Shown here piece after piece: positions 35,627 to 43,689 of a stretch of 64,000 bases of DNA. Location: positions 1 through 64,000 of the forward strand of contig CAKZJB010000082.1 in NCBI GenBank assembly GCA_936940865.1, read 5' to 3'. Both the position numbers and the translations under genes were made by a program. The notes beneath the pieces are model-generated. The model was given only the letters and a program-made list of their open reading frames with translations. It had not been told where the DNA came from and made no database searches. Numbering within the stretch: the stretch's first letter is position 1; the number at the start of each line of letters is the position of its first letter. This DNA comes from an uncultured Asticcacaulis sp. Its GTDB lineage: Bacteria > Pseudomonadota > Alphaproteobacteria > Caulobacterales > Caulobacteraceae.

Positions 35627-35641
35627 GGTTACGGCGTAACC
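35627..35641. promoter_or_regulatory. Palindromic operator GGTTACG-G-CGTAACC
   Basis: Perfect 7-bp arms with a single-base centre, 18 nt upstream of the SDR start on the minus strand. An outer dyad (TTCGCT on one side, AGCGAA on the other) surrounds it. It is placed to overlap the promoter or ribosome-binding region of the SDR-GH130 operon. The binding protein is not in evidence. Confidence 0.45.
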
Positions 35642-35854
35642 TTAGCGAAGGCGACGTATGGGTCCCCATACACAAGGGTGCTGGAAATGTGAAAAAACGA
35701 TATTGCCTTCCACTTCGCCTGGCGGTTGATACCATATCGATTAGTGGTGCTGGTTCAGGTTACCGGCGAGCGATCATCGCCACAGGATGTACGCCACGGC
35801 TCGATCAGCCGGCCGTGCTCTCGGCCTGTCGGGGCCCGGTTCCAGGGTAGCCCG

Positions 35855-36589
35855 TCACCGGATGAAGCCGGGCAAGGGCTTGTCGAGGAACATCAGTGTC
35901 AGCGACATGGTATCCATCAGGCCGTGCGCCAGGATCGGCGCCCACAGGTTCCGGCCCGAGGCGAAATAGGCTCCGGCCAGCACAAGTCCGATCCAGGCGG
36001 TGATGACGATCCCTGTCGGTCCCTGGATGGCGTGCAGGGCGCCGAATGCGGCCGCCTGCCCGATTACCGCAACGACGATGCCCACGGGGCCACGCCCGAA
36101 CACCACCTGCAGCCGGTCAAGAATGAAACCCCGCGACAGCAGTTCCTCTCCGAAGGCGGCGCTGCCCCACACCACCAGCCCGACCCAGACGAAGTAGGCG
36201 GTAAGGTTTCCCCTGATCGAATCGCGAATATAAGCGATGTCGAGCGGCGCCCAGCCGGTCGTCCGCCTGATCGCCTCGCCGATCAGGATGGCGCCCAGTT
36301 CGCTGATCACGATGGCCGCAACCGCCCAGAGGACGCACCGGACGACGCTCTTCGGCGGCGCGAAGCCGATAGCGCCATAGGATGTCTTCGATACGGCCAG
36401 CATGACCGCGCCAGCCAGCACCCCGCCCCACAGGGCCAGGGCCAGGATCGGCGTCTTCAAGGCCTGCGGCAGATGCGGCGTGATGAAACTTCCGATCAGC
36501 GCCGAGGTGATGAACAGGGCGGCGATGGCCGCGATGATCTGGGCGGCCGCACCAAGGCGCGCGCCCGCATTTCCCATGCCAGAGGCCAT
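35855..36589 (-). CDS. CPBP family intramembrane metalloprotease
   Basis: A 244-aa polytopic membrane protein with about eight hydrophobic segments. The CPBP (Abi/Rce1-like) motifs are present: FGEELLSRGFILDRL with the EExxxR glutamates, FGALHA with the first His, and ILAHGLMDT with the second His and Asp. Such proteases may process membrane or prenylated substrates or confer self-immunity; no bacteriocin gene is nearby. AAGGACATCTC precedes the ATG. The neighbour upstream (36625) is on the same strand with a 35-nt gap, so co-transcription with the DUF2089 operon is possible. Confidence 0.85.
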   Translation of the reverse strand: MASGMGNAGARLGAAAQIIAAIAALFITSALIGSFITPHLPQALKTPILALALWGGVLAGAVMLAVSKTSYGAIGFAPPKSVVRCVLWAVAAIVISELGAILIGEAIRRTTGWAPLDIAYIRDSIRGNLTAYFVWVGLVVWGSAAFGEELLSRGFILDRLQVVFGRGPVGIVVAVIGQAAAFGALHAIQGPTGIVITAWIGLVLAGAYFASGRNLWAPILAHGLMDTMSLTLMFLDKPLPGFIR

Positions 36590-36624
36590 GAGATGTCCTT
36601 TCCGGATTGTGTTGAAATCAGACG

Positions 36625-36951
36625 CTACAACTCGCGCGCCGCGACTTTCCGCAGCTCCGCCACTCGGTACACCTTAAGCACGAAGACCAGTGAACCGGCA
36701 TAGGCCAGGACGATGGTCAGCCCGCAGACGATCAGCGGCAGGGTGACATGCCCCGGCTGGTGGCCCGCCCACGCGACAAGGCCGGCCACAAGCAACCCCG
36801 CCCCCAGTACGATGACCGCGCCCCACAGCGAAACGATCGCGGTGCGGTGCCTGCCCTTGGCAATCGCCGGCGCGAACAGCGCCGTCAGTCCCAGCACGGC
36901 CAGCCCGGAAAATCCGTAGGCCGCTTCCGGTGAAAACCACGCTTCAACCAT
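36625..36951 (-). CDS. Hypothetical membrane protein partner of DUF2089 regulator
   Basis: A 108-aa protein with three hydrophobic segments (GFSGLAVLGLTALFAPAIA, IVSLWGAVIVLGAGLLVAGLVAWA, LIVCGLTIVLAYAGSLVFVLKVY) and a basic tail. The start codon lies eight bases inside the end of the DUF2089 gene, so the pair is translationally coupled. DUF2089 proteins are often encoded with small membrane proteins, suggesting the membrane protein is the target or sensor. Not otherwise recognised. Confidence 0.6.
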   Translation of the reverse strand: MVEAWFSPEAAYGFSGLAVLGLTALFAPAIAKGRHRTAIVSLWGAVIVLGAGLLVAGLVAWAGHQPGHVTLPLIVCGLTIVLAYAGSLVFVLKVYRVAELRKVAAREL

Positions 36952-37270
36952 AACCCCGCTCCTTCCCTTCGGTCTCGACCCCGACCTGCCTCCTGTGCAG
37001 ATCCAGCAATTCCCGCGCGAGCCGGGGCTCTATCTCCCCGCCGGCGACAAGATCCTTCAGGCGCGCATGGAAGGGATCGATACGCTCGGCCTCGGCCAGA
37101 CGCAGCCGCTCGATCAACTGATCGAGCCGCCCGCGGATGGTCGGGTACGAAACCCCATATTCCGCAGCCATCGCCTTCAGCGATCCCGACGACAGCAGGA
37201 AGCTGCGAATGAAGTTCAGATCCTCGACCGCGAGGTTCCTGACCCAGTCCGGCAGCCTTTTGTCGTCCAT
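36944..37270 (-). CDS. DUF2089 family protein (helix-turn-helix, probable repressor)
   Basis: A 108-aa protein matching DUF2089 well: LPDWVRNLAVEDLNFIRSFLLSSGSLKAMAAEYGVSYPTIRGRLDQLIERL. The stretch SGSLKAMAAEYGVSYPTIRGRLD is a helix-turn-helix. I choose the ATG at 37270; the GTG at 37279 used in the track overlaps a 37-bp palindrome by one base and would add three residues. The coupled downstream gene is a small membrane protein and the CPBP protease follows. The palindrome directly upstream makes autoregulation likely. Confidence 0.82.
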   Translation of the reverse strand: MDDKRLPDWVRNLAVEDLNFIRSFLLSSGSLKAMAAEYGVSYPTIRGRLDQLIERLRLAEAERIDPFHARLKDLVAGGEIEPRLARELLDLHRRQVGVETEGKERGYG

Positions 37271-37278
37271 GCTATCCA

Positions 37279-37315
37279 CTTTAATTTTGTTGAAGTTACT
37301 TTAACAAAATTAAAG
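37279..37315. promoter_or_regulatory. 37-bp near-perfect palindrome (probable operator)
   Basis: CTTTAATTTTGTTGAAGT and its partner pair over 18 bases with one G/T mismatch around a single central T. It lies 8 nt upstream of the DUF2089 ATG, and its AT-rich content stands out in this GC-rich genome. Its position across the promoter or ribosome-binding region suits autorepression by the DUF2089 HTH protein. A terminator is unlikely: there is no coding gene on the plus strand leading into it. Confidence 0.7.
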
Positions 37316-37839
37316 CCGATTGCAAGAGATTAAACTTCAGGTCATCCCTTCCATCGTGAAACGGCCGTCCGCCGCCGGTCTACGGCCTGTGAGCGGCAGG
37401 GCTTCGGACGCACCCATGGCCTTACCGTCGCGGCCGAAAATCGGCATGAGGCCGACGCGCTCACGCTTTCATGGGCGTCCCACCCAACCACAGACTGATA
37501 CCAACGGCGATTGGCTTTGACTCGATCGCCGTTGGCAAGGGCGACCGCCCGCCGCCGCCAATGCGGCGAGCCATGCGGCGTTTGAGCTGAAAAAAAACGA
37601 ATACCGACGGTCATTCTTTATGGCCGTTGGTATGAATCCCGTAAAATCCATTCCCGAATGCCTACCTGATCGTTTCTTTTCGCCAGGCGTCTGGAAACTT
37701 ATGGGAAATTTGCGCCCACAGGCTCAGACTCCCACGGGGCCGTTTGAAGCCGGCAGAAGCACGGCCGGCAGCGTCGCGTCATCGTCAAATTCAGGTCCGC
37801 ATCCGCCGGGGCGCATGCCCTCACGCCAGGAGACACATC
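37316..37839. other. Intergenic region containing REP-like doublet
   Basis: About 520 bases without a supported gene. Apart from the doublet at 37498-37633, I see only short shadow ORFs. The end next to 37840 carries the ribosome-binding site CAGGAGACACATC for the DJ-1/PfpI gene. Confidence 0.5.
37498..37633. repeat. 136-bp element bounded by inverted REP-like hairpins
   Basis: The left end starts ATACCAACGGCGAT and forms a hairpin with 11-bp perfect arms (37501-37511 with 37525-37535). The right end, read on the minus strand, starts ATACCAACGGCCAT and forms a hairpin with 14-bp arms containing two mismatches (37601-37614 with 37620-37633). The two ends match at 13 of 14 positions in inverted orientation. 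This is the layout of a REP doublet or tiny MITE. Confidence 0.65.
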
Positions 37840-38397
37840 ATGGCCGCCAAGCTCAGCAATCTCAAAGTCGCCATTCTCGCCACCGATGGATTCGAGGAAT
37901 CGGAACTGCGCAAGCCCCGCGAGGCCCTCGACAAAGCCGGCGCGAAGACCATTGTCGTCTCGCAGCGAAGCGGAGATATTCGCGGCTGGTCGATGCGCGA
38001 CTGGGGCGACCCGGTCCGCGCCGATGCGACGCTGGATCAGGCCGACCCGGCCGATTTCGATGCCCTGATGCTGCCGGGCGGCGTGATCAATCCCGACCGT
38101 CTGCGCATCGACCCCCGCGCCGTCGCCTTCGTGAAGGCCTTCGTCGATGCCAACAAGCCGATCGCCGCCATCTGCCACGGGCCCTGGACCCTGATCAACG
38201 CCGGCGGCGTCAAGGGCAAGCGCATGACGTCGTGGGCGTCGCTGGAAGCCGACCTGACCAATGCCGGCGCCCATTGGGTCGATGAACCGTGCGTGACCGA
38301 CGGCACCCTGGTCACCAGCCGCCGGCCGGACGATCTCCCGGCCTTCAACGAAGCGATGATCGCCCTCTTCGCGCAGCGCGTCAGAATGCCGATGTAG
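37840..38397 (+). CDS. DJ-1/PfpI family protein (YhbO/PfpI type)
   Basis: A 185-aa class I glutamine-amidotransferase-like protein. It has VAILATDGFEESELRKPREAL at the N-terminus with the conserved Glu, and the nucleophile elbow PIAAICHGPWTLI with Cys and His at about residue 110. Relatives are described as proteases, glyoxalases or deglycases for glycated molecules, so exact activity is open. The start at 37840 is supported by CAGGAG; the track start at 37744 adds a histidine- and arginine-rich extension. It overlaps the end of the convergent hydrolase gene by 17 bp. Confidence 0.9.
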   Translation: MAAKLSNLKVAILATDGFEESELRKPREALDKAGAKTIVVSQRSGDIRGWSMRDWGDPVRADATLDQADPADFDALMLPGGVINPDRLRIDPRAVAFVKAFVDANKPIAAICHGPWTLINAGGVKGKRMTSWASLEADLTNAGAHWVDEPCVTDGTLVTSRRPDDLPAFNEAMIALFAQRVRMPM

Positions 38398-39448
38398 GCG
38401 TCTTCCGCGCTCCGTCCGCGCGCGGCGCGGGGCGGTTTGCCTGCAACATCTCGACCGCCGTATCCGCCTCGGCTTCAAGCGCCGCGGGCTGATAGACCAT
38501 CCCCATATGCCCGACGCCCTTCAGGACGGTTACCGGGATGGCGGGATTGACCGCGGCAAAGGCGCCGGGATACGCCTCGGCGTGGAACAGTTCGTCGTCG
38601 GCGCCGATCAGCACGCGCGTCGGGGCGCGGATGGCCGCTATCGCAGGCTGCCACTTGCGCGGCAGGTTGGCCGATGCCAGAAGTGCGTGGCTATAGGTGC
38701 GCGGACGCATGTTGCGATCGCCGTCCGGAACCGCCATGGCCAGCACGGTCATATGGTCGAATACCGTGATGCCGATAGTGTCGAGGATGGTCAGCACGAC
38801 GATCCGGGGTACGCTGACGCTGGTCCAGCCCCCCTCGTTCGGCCGGTCCATGGCCGTCCCCGGCGCGATAAAGGGCGACAAGGCCAGATAGGCGTCGTAA
38901 TTCTTCGCATAGCGGGCCATGCCAGCCGTCCGCAGAATTGTCGATCCGCCCATGGAATGTCCCAGAAGCAGCCGCCTTTCGCCGGGATGCTCACGCGCCG
39001 CCAGCTTCGCGAAGTCCTCCAGATCGTCCTCATACTGGCCGCGATAGACGATGTCGCCCAGCCTTCCGCCCGGTCCACGGCTTAGGCCATGGCCGCGCAG
39101 ATCGATCGAGTAGACGGTAATTCCGCGCGCCGACAGCGCCGAGGCTACGCCATGCATGGCCACCGTTGTGCCGGACGAACCGTGTACCACCACGGCCACG
39201 CCGCCGCCGGGCGTTCCGGGATAGTAGCGATAGGACAGGGCGTTGCCGTCGCGCGCCGTCATGAAGCGTGCGGCAGGCTCTGCCATCGCGAAGGCCTTCA
39301 GCGGATCGCCGGCCTTCTGGATGGCGGCGATGGGCGCCGGCACCTTTGGCGCAGTGAAGACCAGGATGCCGCCGGCGACGGCAGCCATGACCACCGGCGC
39401 GATGATCAGGCTGCGAAGAATGTGTTTGGCGATAGGTTGCAAGCGCAT
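38381..39448 (-). CDS. Alpha/beta hydrolase, membrane-anchored lysophospholipase-like
   Basis: A 355-aa protein with an N-terminal TM anchor or signal (SLIIAPVVMAAVAGGILVF) then an alpha/beta-hydrolase fold: oxyanion-hole VVVHGSSG, YSIDLRGHGLSRG, nucleophile elbow LLLGHSMGGS at about residue 165, catalytic Asp near LIGADDELFHAE, and His in LKGVGHMGMV. The serine hydrolase triad is complete. The substrate is unknown; monoacylglycerol lipase-like arrangement is suggested by the lid region. It diverges from the LytTR gene at 39567. Confidence 0.85.
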   Translation of the reverse strand: MRLQPIAKHILRSLIIAPVVMAAVAGGILVFTAPKVPAPIAAIQKAGDPLKAFAMAEPAARFMTARDGNALSYRYYPGTPGGGVAVVVHGSSGTTVAMHGVASALSARGITVYSIDLRGHGLSRGPGGRLGDIVYRGQYEDDLEDFAKLAAREHPGERRLLLGHSMGGSTILRTAGMARYAKNYDAYLALSPFIAPGTAMDRPNEGGWTSVSVPRIVVLTILDTIGITVFDHMTVLAMAVPDGDRNMRPRTYSHALLASANLPRKWQPAIAAIRAPTRVLIGADDELFHAEAYPGAFAAVNPAIPVTVLKGVGHMGMVYQPAALEAEADTAVEMLQANRPAPRADGARKTPTSAF

Positions 39449-39566
39449 GGAAAATCCCTTGTTGGCGCGGTTGACCCCGCTTGCCTAGGCCGCCGCCGGC
39501 ATTTAAGTCTCACGCGTTTTCGCCGTTGGTCGCCATCTTTCGCGACTGGCAGACCCTGGGGGCCTG

Positions 39567-40331
39567 ATGACGCTCTTCACCTTCCGTTCGGCGCCGGTCC
39601 TGCCCTGGCGCGCCCTGGTCGGCCTGCCCCTGATCGGTCTGGTGCTGGGCCTGATCGGGCCCTTCGGCAGCTATTCCGGCATGAACCCGGCCGAACGCAT
39701 CGGCCATTTCATGCTGTGCGCGACGCTGATCGGCGCGGCCTCGCTGATCATTTCCTATGCCGTGGCGCGGCGGTTCTTCCAGGGGTACTGGCCCTTGTGG
39801 GCGGCGCTGCTGGTCGATATCGTCCTGACCCTGCCAGGCGCGGCCGTCGTCTATCTCAGCCTGCACCTGATCGTTCCGAACGTCGCCGCGCATCTGGTGC
39901 CCGCCCAGTTGCTGTGGCAGAACCTGCTGCTGGCGCTCGTTTTCCGGGCCGTCAGCCTGCTGGTCTCGTGGGTGCGCATCCGCGACGGCGGCCAGGTCGA
40001 AACTTCTGCCCCGCCCGTCGAAGCTGTTTCCGGTCTTCGCGCCAAACTGCCGCGAACCTTGCGCGCCGAACCCATTCTGGCCCTGTCGTCCGAAGACCAC
40101 TACCTGCGTGTCCATACGCCCAAAGGCGAGGCCCTGATCCATATGACGCTGGCCGAAGCGGTGGCCGGCCTGCCGCACGGCTTTCGGATTCACCGCTCCC
40201 ACTGGGTGGCGGGTTCGGCGATCCGGTCCGCCGACGCCAGCAGGGTCGAGCTGGTGACCGGCCTGAGCCTGCCGCTTAGCCGCCATCGCCGCAAAGCCTT
40301 CGACCAGTGGCTGGGCGCGACGGGAGGCTGA
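39567..40331 (+). CDS. Membrane-bound LytTR-domain transcription regulator
   Basis: A 254-aa protein with about four TM helices (residues 15-135) and a C-terminal LytTR DNA-binding domain (about 155-250: ILALSSEDHYLRVHTPKGEALIHMTLAEAVAGLPHGFRIHRSHWV). No receiver domain is present, so it is a one-component membrane regulator. Genes of this kind often control an adjacent membrane or small-protein gene. The small membrane protein at 40429 follows 97 nt downstream on the same strand. Confidence 0.88.
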   Translation: MTLFTFRSAPVLPWRALVGLPLIGLVLGLIGPFGSYSGMNPAERIGHFMLCATLIGAASLIISYAVARRFFQGYWPLWAALLVDIVLTLPGAAVVYLSLHLIVPNVAAHLVPAQLLWQNLLLALVFRAVSLLVSWVRIRDGGQVETSAPPVEAVSGLRAKLPRTLRAEPILALSSEDHYLRVHTPKGEALIHMTLAEAVAGLPHGFRIHRSHWVAGSAIRSADASRVELVTGLSLPLSRHRRKAFDQWLGATGG

Positions 40332-40428
40332 GGCCTTGCGCCGCCCTTATGTCGGGCCGCCCCGATCACAATCGCCGTGAAACGCCCGCGTCTGCTTCAA
40401 TCGGCGTCCAGACCCACGGGAGACACCG

Positions 40429-40647
40429 ATGAACACCGCGCCATCGCAAGACACGCACAGCTTCGCCCTCGACCGCAAGGACCTCAAGGCCGTCCTCGTC
40501 CTGGCCCTGCTCGGCGCCTTCATGAGCATCATCTTCGCCATGGCCGGCGCCCTGATGTCGCTGGCCTATCTGGTGCTGTTCGGCATCGCCGCCGCCGGGT
40601 TGGGCGTGATCGCCTTCAACTGCCTGCGCGGGCTCAGGACGGCCTGA
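40429..40647 (+). CDS. Small membrane protein (72 aa)
   Basis: The product starts with a polar segment (MNTAPSQDTHSFALDRKDLK) and has two closely spaced hydrophobic stretches (AVLVLALLGAFMSIIFAMAGALM and AYLVLFGIAAAGLGVIAF). GGGAGACACCG lies upstream of the ATG. I do not recognise a family; it may be controlled by the LytTR regulator upstream. Its end overlaps the convergent acetyltransferase gene by 14 bp. Confidence 0.55.
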   Translation: MNTAPSQDTHSFALDRKDLKAVLVLALLGAFMSIIFAMAGALMSLAYLVLFGIAAAGLGVIAFNCLRGLRTA

Positions 40648-41215
40648 CCCGGGCCGGATTGCCGACGGCCGTGGCGCCCGCGGGCACATCCTTCGTCACC
40701 ACGCTGCCGGCGCCGACAACGGCGCCCTCGCCGATCGTCACGCCCGGCAGGATGATCGCCCCCGCTCCGATCCACGCCCCCTCGTGAATGGTTACCGGCC
40801 GCCCGGGCTCCAGCCACCGCCGGCGCTCCAGCACGTCACGCGGATGGTCCGCGGTGATGATCTGCACACCCGGACCGAACAGGACATGATCGCCGATGTC
40901 GACCCGGGCGACATCGAGAATGGTGCAGTTGAAGTTGAAGAAGACGTCGTGCCCCAGCCGGATATTGTAGCCGAAGTCGCAGAAGAACGGCGGACGGATG
41001 CGCGTGGTGTGCCCGACCGCGGCGAACAGATCTTTCAGCATGGCAAACTGGTCGTCATGGGCCATGGCCGGCTGGCCGTTGTACCGCGCCATCCAATAGG
41101 CAACGCGCTGCTGGTCCGCCGCCAGTTCCGGGCAGGCCGCGATATAGCGCTCGCCCGCCAGCATCTTGTCCTTTTCGGTGCGCAATACCGGACGGTGGCA
41201 ATCCCCGCGCGGCAT
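40634..41215 (-). CDS. Maltose/galactoside O-acetyltransferase family protein (LacA/Maa/NodL)
   Basis: A 193-aa acetyl-CoA-dependent sugar O-acetyltransferase with a left-handed beta-helix. RTEKDKMLAGERYIAACPEL is the Mac-type N-terminal helix. Then come FFCDFGYNIRLGHDVFFNFNCTILD, the catalytic His in TADHPRD, and hexapeptide repeats ending with GAGSVVTKDVPAGATAVGNPARV. Start at 41215 lies three bases after the stop of the acyltransferase gene; a later start nearer KDKMLAGE is possible. It likely modifies a surface or imported sugar together with the acyltransferase. Confidence 0.88.
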   Translation of the reverse strand: MPRGDCHRPVLRTEKDKMLAGERYIAACPELAADQQRVAYWMARYNGQPAMAHDDQFAMLKDLFAAVGHTTRIRPPFFCDFGYNIRLGHDVFFNFNCTILDVARVDIGDHVLFGPGVQIITADHPRDVLERRRWLEPGRPVTIHEGAWIGAGAIILPGVTIGEGAVVGAGSVVTKDVPAGATAVGNPARVRPS

Positions 41216-41218
41216 GAG

Positions 41219-42328
41219 TCATGCCCTCCCGGTCAGGGGCCGCAGAGCGCGGCGAACCGGCTCGTCGTAGATCTTCAGCGCCAGCCAGGCGAAAACCGTG
41301 ACGATGACGAAGGCCGCCGTACCCGCCATGCAGGCCGTCGTCAGAGGCGGTTTGCGGAAGGTCACGAAATTCATGTAGATGAACAGGAAGGGAAAATGCA
41401 GGATATAGAGCGGATACGAAATCCGGCCGGCGAACTTGCACAGCGCCATTTCCAGCCTGCCGATCTGCGAATGCGCGCCGCACAGGATGACGATCGGGAA
41501 GATGATGATGGCGGCGAACGCTTCATAAAGACCGTTGCCGTGCGCGATCTCCTTCGGCACCAGCGGCACGGCGAAAACAGCGGTCAGGATGACGGTCAGC
41601 ACGATCCAGCCCGGACGCACCTTCGGAAAGCGATCCCGCACGCGGTACAGCCACAGGCCCATGGTGAAGGAGAATCCCATCCGCGTCGGCGCCCCCCAGA
41701 TGCTGTCCCAGGCTGAGCCCTGATCCATGCTGTTGGAATGCCAGACCATGTTGACCAGGAAACCGGCCGCGACCAGCACCACCAGCCCCAGAAGCCAGGT
41801 GTTGAGCCGGCGCAGGATCAGTGCATAAAAGATATTGCCGATATATTCCTGCATCAGGCTCCAGGCCGGGCTGTTCAGGCTGTGGCTGTCGGTCCAGCGG
41901 TTGGGCAAGGGCGCATGGGGCAGCACGAGGCAGGCCATGGCGAAGTCGAACAGCACCGTCGCCAGCGGAATGGCTTTCTGGTTCGTGGCGAAGGGATCGA
42001 GCGTAAAGCTCAGCAGGCCGAGCACCGCCCCCAGCAGGACCAGCGGATGCAGCCGCACCAGCCGGATGGTGAAGAACTGCATCGTCGACATGGTCTTCCG
42101 CCGGTCGTCATAGGCATAGGCAACGACAAAACCCGACAGACCGAAGAAGAAGTCGACCGCCAGCGCCGCGTGATGCAGCAACTGGCCGGTATCGGCCCAG
42201 CTGACGGTCATGCCCATGATGTGGAACAGCACGACCATGACCGCGGCGCTGCCGCGCAGGCCGTCAAGGACTTCGTAGTGGGATTTTCCGGCGGCGGTGG
42301 TGTCGGCGGCAATGGCGGAATCGGACAT
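41219..42328 (-). CDS. Acyltransferase 3 family membrane protein
   Basis: A 369-aa polytopic inner-membrane acyltransferase (OafA/ExoZ-type) with about ten TM segments. Signatures: HYEVLDGLRGSAAVMVVLFHIMG near residue 20 with the catalytic His, FFFGLSGFVVAYAYDDR near 70, and FTIRLVRLHPLVLLG near 100. I moved the start to 42328; GAGACC lies upstream, and the ATG at 42340 is also possible. Such enzymes acylate glycans (LPS, capsule, exopolysaccharide). It is coupled to the O-acetyltransferase gene and divergent from the LacI regulator. Confidence 0.85.
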   Translation of the reverse strand: MSDSAIAADTTAAGKSHYEVLDGLRGSAAVMVVLFHIMGMTVSWADTGQLLHHAALAVDFFFGLSGFVVAYAYDDRRKTMSTMQFFTIRLVRLHPLVLLGAVLGLLSFTLDPFATNQKAIPLATVLFDFAMACLVLPHAPLPNRWTDSHSLNSPAWSLMQEYIGNIFYALILRRLNTWLLGLVVLVAAGFLVNMVWHSNSMDQGSAWDSIWGAPTRMGFSFTMGLWLYRVRDRFPKVRPGWIVLTVILTAVFAVPLVPKEIAHGNGLYEAFAAIIIFPIVILCGAHSQIGRLEMALCKFAGRISYPLYILHFPFLFIYMNFVTFRKPPLTTACMAGTAAFVIVTVFAWLALKIYDEPVRRALRPLTGRA

Positions 42329-42400
42329 GGGGTCTCGCATCGGGATTATGGTCCGAATGATCGCGCGAATGACTGCGCTGTCAATTTTACGGCCGTTTCG

Positions 42401-42414
42401 TGAAACCGCTTTCA
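42401..42414. promoter_or_regulatory. LacI-type operator TGAAACCGCTTTCA
   Basis: A 14-bp dyad with perfect TGAAA/TTTCA arms, one of the commonest LacI-family operator forms (TGAAAnCGnTTTCA). It lies 73 nt upstream of the acyltransferase start and 178 nt upstream of the LacI-family gene, so it may control the acyltransferase-acetyltransferase pair, the regulator, or both. Confidence 0.62.
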
Positions 42415-42486
42415 TGGTAATCGGTTTCTTGTGCGCATGCGAGATACCTTGCCTGCCCGCCGACAGAGCAATCCGGCCCGCCCAAA

Positions 42487-42503
42487 TTGTGTCATAATCA
42501 CAA
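42487..42503. promoter_or_regulatory. 17-bp dyad TTGTG-N7-CACAA
   Basis: Perfect 5-bp arms around TCATAAT, 89 nt upstream of the LacI gene start, resembling a degenerate CRP/FNR-type half-site pair. It could also overlap a -10-like TCATAAT element. Evidence is from symmetry alone. Confidence 0.3.
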
Positions 42504-42591
42504 CAGTCAACCATCTTTTTATAGATTGCATTGCGCGTTATGGTGACCGGTGACGGCCGACCTGTTCAATAAGCGGCCGCGGGGACAGTTC

Positions 42592-43617
42592 ATGAGCGTG
42601 CGGAAAACCATCTACGACGTCGCGGTACTGGCGGGCGTCAGCGAGGCGACCGTATCGCGCGTGCTGAACAACAATCCGCGCGTCTCGGCCGAGAACCGTG
42701 AGCGCGTGCTGACCGCCGCCAGGGCCCTGCGCTTCAAGCCCAATGCCCAGGCGCGCCTGCTGGCCGGCGGACGCCCGCATACGGTCATGCTGGTTCATCC
42801 GACCTCCAGCAAGCCGCCGACCTGGTATTTCCAGCTCCTCGAATCCGGGGCGCTGCGCGCCTGCGGCCAGCACGGCCTGCGCCTGCAGAACCATTTCGTC
42901 TTTCCGGACTCGGTCCGCCGCGACGCCGCCATCCTGCACCCCGTCGACAACGGCGAATGCGACGGCGTCGTCCTGGCGGCGCCGTTTTCCGACGATCCGC
43001 TGATCATCCGCGCCCTGCAACTGCGCCACATTCCGCTGATCCTGCTGGCCTCGGGCCACGCCACGCGCGGCCTGGCGGCCGGCGTCGGCATGGACGACGA
43101 AGCCGCCGGTTACGAAATGGCCAGCTACCTGCTGAAACTCGGCCACCGCCGCTTCGCCTTCGTGCTCGGCCTCAAGGACCACCTGTCGGCGGCGGAACGG
43201 TTCGACGGCGCCCGGCGCGCCCTGTCCGAGGCCGGACTCGATGCCTCGGCCATGCCAGGGCTGGAAGGCGGCCTGAACTTCGACTACGGCTTCGATGCCT
43301 TTCACCGCATCATGGCGTCCGGCTACAGACCCACGGCGGTCATCTGCGCCAACGACGAATCCGCCGCCGGCGCCATCCATGCCGCACACCAGCACGGCCT
43401 CTGCCTGCCCCGGGACATGACGATCACAGGCTTCGACGACGCACCATTTGCCCGGCTCCTGTCGCCGCCCCTGACCACCATCTCCCAGGCCATCGACACC
43501 ATGGCCGCACGCGCCGTCGACATCCTGGTCGACGTCATCAAGACGGTCGACCGCCCCTATGAAACGGTCAAGCCGCGCCTGGTGGTTCGCGCCTCCGCGG
43601 CCCCGCCCCGCGATTAG
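42592..43617 (+). CDS. LacI family transcriptional regulator
   Basis: A 341-aa repressor. The HTH is at the extreme N-terminus (IYDVAVLAGVSEATVSRVLNNNPRVS), followed by the hinge helix region and a periplasmic-binding-protein-like effector domain (about 60-335) with GVVLAAPFSDDPL and FDDAPFARLLSPPLTTI. Start at 42592 follows GGGGACAG; the GTG at 42550 would add a polar extension. The effector is probably a sugar or sugar derivative. The TGAAACCGCTTTCA dyad upstream is a likely operator. The next gene, a quinone reductase, starts 72 nt later and may be independent. Confidence 0.92.
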   Translation: MSVRKTIYDVAVLAGVSEATVSRVLNNNPRVSAENRERVLTAARALRFKPNAQARLLAGGRPHTVMLVHPTSSKPPTWYFQLLESGALRACGQHGLRLQNHFVFPDSVRRDAAILHPVDNGECDGVVLAAPFSDDPLIIRALQLRHIPLILLASGHATRGLAAGVGMDDEAAGYEMASYLLKLGHRRFAFVLGLKDHLSAAERFDGARRALSEAGLDASAMPGLEGGLNFDYGFDAFHRIMASGYRPTAVICANDESAAGAIHAAHQHGLCLPRDMTITGFDDAPFARLLSPPLTTISQAIDTMAARAVDILVDVIKTVDRPYETVKPRLVVRASAAPPRD

Positions 43618-43689
43618 TTTCTTGTCCTTCCGCACTGGAAGGAATCGCCGCGGGTGGCCATATAGGCGCGACAGCGACAGGAGCCTGCG

